From contig JASLIY010000277.1 of the NCBI GenBank assembly GCA_030152675.1, forward strand, positions 1 to 8,060: 8,060 nt of DNA. The letters run 5' to 3'. Positions 1 through 5,109 of this stretch are shown here, in pieces. The notes below the pieces were generated by a model. It was not told the origin of the DNA. It made no database searches and worked only from the letters and a program-made list of their open reading frames with translations. Source of the DNA: Acinetobacter sp. (GTDB lineage: Bacteria > Pseudomonadota > Gammaproteobacteria > Pseudomonadales > Moraxellaceae). Made by a program: the position numbers and the translations under genes. Positions within the stretch are counted from its first letter, which is position 1; each line of letters opens with the position of its first letter.

Positions 1-1143
1 AAACATATTGAAGAAGTGGCCATCCCAGGTCCGGGTTCATGTGGTGGGATGTATACCGCCAACTCAATGGCGTCTGCGATTGAAGCGTTGGGGATGAGCT
101 TGCCGGGTTCTTCTGCGCAAGAAGCTGTGTCTCAAGAAAAACTCATCGACTGTGAACAAGCCGGTGAAGCCGTAATGAACTTGTTGCGTTTGGATATCAA
201 ACCACGTGACATTATGACCAAAGCTGCGTTTGAAAACTCGATCAAAGTCTTGATCGCCTTGGGAGGTTCAACCAATGGCGTGTTGCACTTGATCGCGATG
301 GCACATACCGCAGGTGTTGAAATTACCCTCGATGACTTTGTGCGTATCGGTAAAGAAATTCCAGTACTTGCAGACGTACGTCCATCGGGCAAATACTCAA
401 TGTCTGAGTTGATCGCGATTGGTGGGATTCAGCCATTGATGAAACGCATGCTCGATCGTGGCATGTTAGATGGTTCGTGCTTGACCGTAACGGGTAAAAC
501 ATTGGCGGAAAACTTGGCCGATGTTCAGGACTATCCTGAAGGTCAGCAAATTATCATGCCATTCGATGCACCCGTGAAAAAAGACTCACACTTGGTGGTC
601 CTCAAAGGTAACTTGTCACCAACAGGTGCGGTGGCCAAGATCACAGGTAAAGAAGGGCTGTACTTTGAAGGTCCTGCACGTGTGTTCGAAGGTGAGATCG
701 GCGCGATGCGCGGTATCCTCGACGGCGAAGTGCAAGAAGGCGAAGTGGTGGTGATTCGTGGCGAAGGTCCAAAAGGTGGACCAGGTATGCCAGAAATGTT
801 GAAACCCACTTCTGCGATTATTGGTAAAGGTCTAGGTCAGTCCGTGGCCTTGATTACCGATGGTCGATTCTCTGGGGGGAGTCATGGTTTCGTGATCGGA
901 CATGTCACCCCTGAAGCCTACGAAGGTGGTCCAATTGGTCTGGTGAAAAATGGCGATAAAATTTCCATTAATGCCGAGACTTATGAGATGACCTTGCATA
1001 TCTCTGATCAGGAGATGGCAGCGCGTAAAGCGGCATGGGTGAAACCAAAACCAAATTACACCACTGGCGCATTGGCGAAATTTGCGAAATTGGCCTCAGG
1101 TGCAGACAAAGGTGCGGTGACCGATCTCGATTTAGAGGTATAA
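1..1143 (+). CDS. ilvD: Dihydroxy-acid dehydratase IlvD, 5'-truncated by the window edge
   Basis: This enzyme dehydrates 2,3-dihydroxy-3-methylbutanoate or -pentanoate to the 2-keto acid, the third shared step of valine, isoleucine and leucine synthesis, in the cytoplasm. The frame is open from base 1 to the TAA at 1141-1143, giving 380 visible codons. The GTG at 16 lies inside the conserved core and is not the start. Visible signatures are [16 protein letters not shown] at codons 9-24, whose Cys (codon 14) is a cluster ligand in the family, [16 protein letters not shown] in the middle, and [18 protein letters not shown] with the catalytic-type Ser at codon 291. Family members of the short class have roughly 560-575 residues, so about 180 N-terminal residues, including the other two cluster Cys, lie upstream. 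The GSCGG form and compact C-terminus suggest the short class, often [2Fe-2S]; this is an inference. The gene ends at its own terminator (1171-1200). Confidence 0.97.
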   Translation, partial: KHIEEVAIPGPGSCGGMYTANSMASAIEALGMSLPGSSAQEAVSQEKLIDCEQAGEAVMNLLRLDIKPRDIMTKAAFENSIKVLIALGGSTNGVLHLIAMAHTAGVEITLDDFVRIGKEIPVLADVRPSGKYSMSELIAIGGIQPLMKRMLDRGMLDGSCLTVTGKTLAENLADVQDYPEGQQIIMPFDAPVKKDSHLVVLKGNLSPTGAVAKITGKEGLYFEGPARVFEGEIGAMRGILDGEVQEGEVVVIRGEGPKGGPGMPEMLKPTSAIIGKGLGQSVALITDGRFSGGSHGFVIGHVTPEAYEGGPIGLVKNGDKISINAETYEMTLHISDQEMAARKAAWVKPKPNYTTGALAKFAKLASGADKGAVTDLDLEV

Positions 1144-1172
1144 TTGATCATTCACTTATAACTTGCTATAAA
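1144..1172 (+). promoter_or_regulatory. Predicted sigma70 promoter for the gene at 1215, overlapping the ilvD terminator
   Basis: TTGATC at 1144-1149 (4 of 6 to TTGACA) is separated by exactly 17 nt from TATAAA at 1167-1172 (5 of 6 to TATAAT). A TG at 1164-1165 sits correctly for an extended -10. The -35 begins directly after the ilvD stop codon. The predicted start site, about 1178-1180, falls at the end of the 5' arm of the terminator stem. A transcript begun here would therefore lack that arm and could not form the terminator. This is predicted from sequence only. Confidence 0.65.
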
Positions 1173-1200
1173 CCCTTGTAGTAATACAAGGGTTTTTTTA
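1171..1200 (+). terminator. Rho-independent terminator of ilvD
   Basis: A perfect 10-bp stem (AACCCTTGTA at 1171-1180 with TACAAGGGTT at 1185-1194) closes a GTAA loop and runs into a tract of seven T (1193-1199). It starts 27 nt after the ilvD stop codon. The next start codon is only 15 nt beyond its end. A promoter overlaps its upstream arm (see 1144-1172). Confidence 0.93.
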
Positions 1201-1202
1201 TT

Positions 1203-1206
1203 GAGG
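1203..1206 (+). promoter_or_regulatory. Ribosome binding site for the gene at 1215
   Basis: GAGG lies 8 nt before the ATG at 1215 and only 3 nt after the T tract of the ilvD terminator. It supports the 1215 start and leaves a predicted leader of about 35 nt. Confidence 0.7.
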
Positions 1207-1214
1207 CTGATCTC

Positions 1215-2573
1215 ATGTCACTGTTACGCCGTTGGTTTGATCCGATTCGATCACGCTGGTTTTATGATAAACCGAGTCGCCAAGCGGTCTTACCCACTGA
1301 ACAAGGACTGAGTATTTATCTACGTTTAGATGATGTCTATAGCTATCTCGCGGTGCAACAACTGGCGCAACTCGATGAGTTACTCAGTGATGAATTAAAA
1401 CCGCTAAAAGTCATTATCTCTGACCTCAGTGCCGAGCCACCGAATGGTATGAGTGCTGCTGCTTGGCATCGTTACTGCCTCAATGACGCCAAAATCCTTG
1501 CCATTCAACATCGCTTTGGCTTTGATGATGAAAATCCAGAACAACCCAGCGCTGAAGCCTTGGCCCAAGCTGAAGTGATCCTGAAAAATACCCCGCTGAC
1601 GGGGAAGAACTTTTTCTATTTACTCGAAGATGTGTTTCATATGCTGTGGCAACAGCAGTATGGCAAGTTGCGCACTTTATATATGATGGCAAAACAACAT
1701 CATAGCCCACAGCAATTGCCTGAACGGGTATTTGAATCGGTGCCGATGCTGTCGAGTTATTTTGAGTTTGGCGGTCGTCAGTACCAAGCCGTCGATGATT
1801 TACTGCGCCTGACCCGACGGTTAAGACAACAAAAACTACTCACGGGCCCGCCGATCTTTTTGATTAATCATATTGAATGGCGTGAGCATTTACTCAGTGA
1901 TGCCGAGGAGTTGGCCGAGATTCAAGCCATGCATCCTGAGTTAGATCTGTATATCGCACTTGAAGATCCGATTAGCTGGTTATTGCTGGCCTATATCCAA
2001 GAGCAATTGGCGGATTATTATAATATTCAACTCAATGTCTATCCGCTGAGTTATCGCGGGCGTGACCTATTTGATTGGAGTTTGGCGACGCGACTGTCCA
2101 AGCGAACCGAAGTGGCATTTACCCCGTTCTGTCGTCCAACCGCCGAAGCCACGTTTAACATGGCGCATCTGTTTTATAGCGTGCCAGAAGAGCAACGCGT
2201 CGATGCCATGCATCGGATTTTAGAAGCGGTTTGGACTGAGGCCAAAGATCCTTCGTTTAAGGCACATTTACAGGCGTTGCAATATGAATTGGGCATTGAT
2301 CATTTGGCAGAAATCGACGTCAGCGCACAGCTAGAGCAGCATGATGTGCAGTGTGCCAGCTTGCAACAACCGGACTTTCCGGTCTTGGTGTTACGCATTG
2401 GCGCGAAGCAATATGTATTTAATAGCTTATATCGAGTATGGATGGTTGAAAGTATTTTCAGTAATGTGTTAGAACAAAAATACAAAACTGAAAATGGTGC
2501 AGGACATCTTGATGCTAAAGAACAACAACACCACGGATATTCAGATCAAAACGATTCCAAAAGAGAAATGTGA
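1215..2573 (+). CDS. Two-half DsbA/HCCA-isomerase-like thioredoxin-fold protein, no CXXC
   Basis: This 452-aa protein has no signal peptide or membrane segment, so it is probably cytoplasmic. Two related halves are visible. LRLDDVYSYL (residues 36-45) and IALEDPISWL (247-256) both match the strand-loop-helix opening of the DsbA/2-hydroxychromene-2-carboxylate isomerase (kappa-GST-like) fold, where SPYSYL is usual. Each is followed by a second strand (KVIISDL, 65-71; IQLNVYPLSYRG, 271-282) and a helical region. FEFGGRQYQAVDDLLRL (183-199) resembles the end of a DsbA-like domain. The only Cys are 88, 306 and 380, none in a CXXC, so disulfide oxidoreductase activity is unlikely; a glutathione-linked isomerase or a binding role is possible. 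The substrate is unknown. The start is supported by GAGG 8 nt upstream. The hydrophilic tail from about residue 425 overlaps the next gene in another frame, and the two are likely co-transcribed. The fold assignment is from pattern recognition. Confidence 0.85.
   Translation: MSLLRRWFDPIRSRWFYDKPSRQAVLPTEQGLSIYLRLDDVYSYLAVQQLAQLDELLSDELKPLKVIISDLSAEPPNGMSAAAWHRYCLNDAKILAIQHRFGFDDENPEQPSAEALAQAEVILKNTPLTGKNFFYLLEDVFHMLWQQQYGKLRTLYMMAKQHHSPQQLPERVFESVPMLSSYFEFGGRQYQAVDDLLRLTRRLRQQKLLTGPPIFLINHIEWREHLLSDAEELAEIQAMHPELDLYIALEDPISWLLLAYIQEQLADYYNIQLNVYPLSYRGRDLFDWSLATRLSKRTEVAFTPFCRPTAEATFNMAHLFYSVPEEQRVDAMHRILEAVWTEAKDPSFKAHLQALQYELGIDHLAEIDVSAQLEQHDVQCASLQQPDFPVLVLRIGAKQYVFNSLYRVWMVESIFSNVLEQKYKTENGAGHLDAKEQQHHGYSDQNDSKREM
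2501..2504 (+). promoter_or_regulatory. Ribosome binding site choosing the ATG at 2512
   Basis: AGGA is followed by 7 nt and then ATG at 2512-2514. The alternative in-frame ATG at 2494 is preceded by an A-rich stretch with no purine-G motif. This favours 2512. The site lies inside the coding region of the upstream gene, so ribosomes finishing that gene would pass over it. Confidence 0.6.
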
Positions 2574-2841
2574 ATCTCTGACTCAGGCGCGTGCGCAGAT
2601 CGATATGATCGACCAACAATTGCTAGAACTGATCGCTGCGCGGCAGTTCTATGTCGATCAAGCCGCACGCTTTAAACGCACCGTCCAAGCCGTCCAATCT
2701 CCAGAGCGGGTCGAGCAAGTGCTGGATAAAGTCCGCGCCCAAGCCACTGCACTCGACGTAGACCCCGCCCTGATTGAGCAGATTTATAGCGCCATGATTC
2801 AACACTTTATTCAACGTGAATTGAAAGAGTTACGGCCTTAA
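2512..2841 (+). CDS. AroQ-class chorismate mutase / PchB-like small enzyme
   Basis: This 109-aa, all-helical protein (115 aa if the ATG at 2494 is used) belongs to the chorismate mutase type II family. Members convert chorismate to prephenate or, in PchB, isochorismate to salicylate and pyruvate. Counted from 2512, SLTQARAQIDMID (22-34), LIAARQFYV (40-48), AARFKR (51-56) and PERVEQVL (64-71) fit the family. Recalled PchB aligns without gaps: R27, R44 and K55 fall on its active-site R14, R31 and K42. The position of PchB Q90 (E. coli Q88) is E103 here. Which reaction it catalyses cannot be decided from sequence. No fused PDT, PDH or DAHP-synthase domain is present, so it may be a stand-alone or accessory mutase. 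The gene overlaps the thioredoxin-fold gene by 62 nt and is probably translationally coupled to it. Strong Shine-Dalgarno spacing decides the start. Confidence 0.88.
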   Translation: MLKNNNTTDIQIKTIPKEKCESLTQARAQIDMIDQQLLELIAARQFYVDQAARFKRTVQAVQSPERVEQVLDKVRAQATALDVDPALIEQIYSAMIQHFIQRELKELRP

Positions 2842-2864
2842 GTTTTTCTAGATCTGTCTTTAAC

Positions 2865-2901
2865 ACCAAGACCATCACTCCACTTGAGTGGTGGTCTTGG
2901 T
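2865..2901 (+). terminator. Strong hairpin between convergent genes, probable terminator
   Basis: Sixteen bases (2865-2880) pair with 2886-2901 around a 5-nt loop, with a single T-G wobble. The hairpin begins 23 nt after the mutase stop codon and lies 38 nt from the stop of the minus-strand MFS gene. Only a short T run (ATTT) follows on the + strand and none of note on the other strand. Termination may therefore be moderate, but the position suggests that it serves both converging units. Confidence 0.7.
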
Positions 2902-2939
2902 ATTTGGGATGCGCATAACAGTTACGGTATTTTCAGTGT

Positions 2940-4124
2940 TTAACTGAGCCAACGCTTGCGCTGAATCCAGATGGTCATGAGGCTGATCACGAGACTGAGG
3001 ATCACAAAGGTCTGTCCGAGATCAGCAAGATATTGCAACGCCTCTAACCCGAGTCCGATGGCGATCGAATACATAAAGCCTAATACTGCACTTGCAATCC
3101 CTTTATGTTGAACGTAGTGGGACAGTGCGAGAGCCAGCAGGATTGGGATCGCCATCGAATATGCCATCATGATCAAAAACATCGGAACCAAGAAATAGCT
3201 GCTATTTGCAAAGAATGCAGTCAGTATGCTGCCGAAGATACAGATCACTGCGCTAAGACTCAATATTCTACTGGCATGTTGTGGTGCAAATCGAGCCCTC
3301 AGCATATGGTTGAGTCCGACCCCAACTAAGGCACCGATACTTAAATATACGCCACTCCACGGGAGCCAGACGGCGGCAGTCGGATACTGTTCGAATAGAA
3401 AACTGGACTTTAAATAGTAGCTAAAGATCAGCAGGTTATAAGCAGTGATGACGCTGGCAAAACAGATCACTTTCGGGTCGCTGATGAGATCTTTGATCAG
3501 CTTAAATAAGGCTATCTGCTGGTGGTGTTGCCGTGATGGGGACTGAACAGCTTTGGCTGTCTCCGTTGTGGGCGTAGAGGTTTCACGGGTAAACAGTAGG
3601 CTTAGAATCAAGCACAAGGCTGAACTGAGTGCAAGAAAATAAAACACGCCCCGATAGCCTTGGGAGGTTGTCAGGAGTGTGCCGATCAAGATGCCGATGC
3701 TTGGACTGATGGCGATACAGATGCCGATCCATGAAAAGAGCGGGATCATTTGCTCAGCTGTGAAACGATCGCGGAACATGATTTGGGTGATGACAGAACC
3801 CACGGCAATGCTCATCCCTGACGCCATACGTAGCCACAATAACAAAGTAAAATCATGTATATATAAGATGCTAAAGCTACATAGACTATAGAGCAGCAGG
3901 CCCAAAATCAGGACCGGTTTACGTCCGATATAGTCACTCAAAATCCCCCATAACAAGATTCCGAATGCAAAACCAACAAAATACATGCTCAGGGTTTGAG
4001 ACATCTGTGAGGCATTGACGCTAAATGCCTCAGCCAGTTGCGGCAGAGCAGGACTGTAAACCGTCTCAACGATCTGTGGCAGCATGATCAGTAAAATTAA
4101 AACAAGCAGTTGGTTTTTATTCAT
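2940..4124 (-). CDS. MFS exporter, Bcr/CflA-like drug:H+ antiporter (DHA1) type
   Basis: This 394-aa inner-membrane protein has about 12 hydrophobic segments and a polar loop at roughly 178-215 between segments 6 and 7. YSPALPQLAEAF (23-34) matches the end of TM1 in Bcr/CflA/EmrD-type exporters; an acidic residue (E20) lies next to the usual Asp position. GILSDYIGRKPVLI (60-73) is a full MFS motif A. LRMASGMSIAVG (98-109) carries the motif-B Arg. ISPSIGILIG (139-148) resembles the antiporter motif C. The substrate is not determined by sequence; drugs, toxic metabolites or a siderophore are possible. It is transcribed away from an AraC-type regulator across about 85 bp, an arrangement like E. 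coli nimT/nimR, so that regulator probably controls it. The ribosome binding site before the ATG at 4124 is weak (GCGAAAAAC). Confidence 0.93.
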   Translation of the reverse strand: MNKNQLLVLILLIMLPQIVETVYSPALPQLAEAFSVNASQMSQTLSMYFVGFAFGILLWGILSDYIGRKPVLILGLLLYSLCSFSILYIHDFTLLLWLRMASGMSIAVGSVITQIMFRDRFTAEQMIPLFSWIGICIAISPSIGILIGTLLTTSQGYRGVFYFLALSSALCLILSLLFTRETSTPTTETAKAVQSPSRQHHQQIALFKLIKDLISDPKVICFASVITAYNLLIFSYYLKSSFLFEQYPTAAVWLPWSGVYLSIGALVGVGLNHMLRARFAPQHASRILSLSAVICIFGSILTAFFANSSYFLVPMFLIMMAYSMAIPILLALALSHYVQHKGIASAVLGFMYSIAIGLGLEALQYLADLGQTFVILSLVISLMTIWIQRKRWLS

Positions 4125-4169
4125 GTTTTTCGCAAAAGCAACACTATATAAAAATTAGCTTTGGGCTTT

Positions 4170-4188
4170 TATAATGATAAGGACTAAA
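4170..4188. promoter_or_regulatory. TATAAT box merged with a partial Fur-like sequence in the MFS/AraC gap
   Basis: TATAAT at 4170-4175 is a perfect -10 hexamer pointing to the AraC gene, but no good -35 is seen at 16-18 nt. The same bases begin TATAATGATAAGGACTAAA, which matches the classical 19-bp Fur consensus at 13 of 19 positions, with all ten bases ATAATGATAA (4171-4180) identical. The right half is poor. It could be a half-conserved Fur site controlling the regulator, and perhaps the divergent exporter, or simply an AT-rich promoter. Confidence 0.35.
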
Positions 4189-4200
4189 TATATAGAAAAT

Positions 4201-4204
4201 GGGA
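4201..4204 (+). promoter_or_regulatory. Ribosome binding site choosing the ATG at 4210 for the AraC gene
   Basis: GGGA lies 5 nt before the ATG at 4210. The upstream in-frame ATG at 4174 overlaps the -10 box and would lie before the predicted start of transcription, so 4210 is preferred. Confidence 0.5.
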
Positions 4205-4209
4205 CAAGT

Positions 4210-4974
4210 ATGGCTTGGATCGATGCCAGTGCAGAATTTGATGCGGATCAGCTGCCGCAGTCCGTCTTGGCGGTGGCCTCTGAGTTCCAGCGACATCAAT
4301 CAGACTGGCATCAACATCGTAAAGGTCAATTGCTGTATATCAGCCAAGGGGTGGTCGAAGTCTATTTGCAGGCATCACAGCATTACTGTGTCTTGACCCC
4401 CCAGTTTATGGTTTGGATTCCACCGCACACGTTGCACAAGATCGAGGTCAAACAACGCATTCAATATCATTCCGTTTGGATCGATCCGAATGACTTTGAG
4501 CTGCCCGCACAACATAAAATCTTTTTGCCAACGCCGCTCTTGCGGGCGATATTGCAGCGCATGATGACTTTCGAATTGCAGACCGACTGGCGTTGTGCTG
4601 TGGCACAGCACTTAATTCAACTGTGTTTGGCTGAACTACAATCGATTCAGGCTGAAAACCTGCTTCTGCAATTTCCGACACAAGATAGAGTGCGCGCCGT
4701 GTTGGATCGCTATGATTTGCCGCCCAGTCGTTCAGAGTTGGCCCATGCATTACATATCAGTGAAAAGACTTTAACCCGTTTATTTAAAAGGGAGACCCAA
4801 CTGAGTTATCAGCAATGGCGACAAAATTATAAACTCATGCGTGCGATTAAAATGTTGGCAGAGAAAAAGCGGATTTCTGAGATCGCGGATCAGCTTGAAT
4901 TTTCTAGTGATAGTGCCTTTATCTATTTTTTTAAACAGCTTACGGGGCGTCGTCCATCACAATATTTCGACTGA
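4210..4974 (+). CDS. AraC/XylS-family regulator with N-terminal cupin, NimR-like
   Basis: This 254-aa DNA-binding protein (266 aa if the ATG at 4174 were used) starts with a cupin sensor domain. WHQHRKGQLLYISQG (residues 33-47) and VWIPPHTLHKIEV (68-80) are the strands that hold the HxH and the second His in this subfamily. Two helix-turn-helix units follow: SRSELAHALHISEKTL (173-188) and RISEIADQLEFSSDSAFI (221-238), ending in FFKQLTGRRPSQYFD. The pattern resembles NimR (YeaM), which controls a divergently transcribed MFS efflux gene, and the same layout is seen here. Its likely target is therefore the MFS gene at 4124, perhaps also its own promoter and the receptor downstream. The inducer is unknown. 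No terminator was found before the receptor gene, so some read-through is possible. The 4210 start is chosen from its Shine-Dalgarno sequence and from the TATAAT box that overlaps the earlier ATG. Confidence 0.92.
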   Translation: MAWIDASAEFDADQLPQSVLAVASEFQRHQSDWHQHRKGQLLYISQGVVEVYLQASQHYCVLTPQFMVWIPPHTLHKIEVKQRIQYHSVWIDPNDFELPAQHKIFLPTPLLRAILQRMMTFELQTDWRCAVAQHLIQLCLAELQSIQAENLLLQFPTQDRVRAVLDRYDLPPSRSELAHALHISEKTLTRLFKRETQLSYQQWRQNYKLMRAIKMLAEKKRISEIADQLEFSSDSAFIYFFKQLTGRRPSQYFD

Positions 4975-5053
4975 TTGCTATTGCTCATCAGACTGTTGTT
5001 GTATTTATTTTAAGCGTCGCACAAATTATTTTAATTTTTTTAAACCGAGCACT

Positions 5054-5082
5054 TTTTAAATGTAAATGATTTGCATTATACT
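5054..5082 (+). promoter_or_regulatory. Predicted promoter of the siderophore receptor gene
   Basis: TATACT at 5077-5082 (5 of 6 to TATAAT) is preceded at 17 nt by a weak -35 (TTTTAA, 5054-5059). An AT-rich tract at 5022-5044 could act as an UP element. The Fur box at 5059-5077 fills the spacer and touches the -10, so bound Fur would block RNA polymerase. The start of transcription would be near 5089, giving a leader of about 20 nt. Confidence 0.55.
5059..5077. promoter_or_regulatory. Fur box upstream of the siderophore receptor
   Basis: AATGTAAATGATTTGCATT matches the 9-1-9 Fur consensus AATGATAATNATTATCATT at 14 of 18 defined positions. It is nearly palindromic: AATGTAAAT pairs with ATTTGCATT except at one position. 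Its place over the promoter spacer and -10 of a TonB-dependent siderophore receptor strongly suggests repression by Fe2+-Fur and induction under iron starvation. Confidence 0.78.
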
Positions 5083-5096
5083 CTGCGCTTTTCGTG

Positions 5097-5101
5097 TAAG
5101 G
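5097..5101 (+). promoter_or_regulatory. Ribosome binding site choosing the ATG at 5110
   Basis: TAAGG ends 8 nt before the ATG at 5110. The in-frame TTG at 5071 lies inside the Fur box and next to the -10, so it cannot be the start of a transcript made from this promoter. Confidence 0.7.
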
Positions 5102-5109
5102 CGTCATCG

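Noticed and set aside
543..809. Antisense open frame opposite ilvD, and similar ones at 132-392, 1480-1710, 4375-4750, 5266-5562 and 6424-6651
   Set aside because: All lie opposite strongly conserved coding sequence, and none has a family motif or its own promoter and ribosome binding site.
4174..4209. ATG at 4174 as the start of the AraC regulator
   Set aside because: It overlaps the TATAAT box and lacks a Shine-Dalgarno sequence. The cupin domain is complete from 4210. It is not fully excluded if transcription begins further upstream.
4972..5000. Small inverted repeat CTGAT/ATCAG just after the AraC stop codon
   Set aside because: Five base pairs with an 11-nt loop and no T tract is not a credible terminator or operator on its own.
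5023..5041. AT-only inverted repeat AAATTA/TAATTT followed by T residues, as a terminator for the AraC gene
   Set aside because: A six-pair stem of A-T only is too weak. The tract is better explained as AT-rich DNA upstream of the receptor promoter.
5071..5109. Upstream TTG start that would lengthen the siderophore receptor by 13 residues
   Set aside because: It lies within the Fur box and before the predicted start of transcription, and it has no ribosome binding site. The ATG at 5110 has a good one and begins a normal signal peptide.
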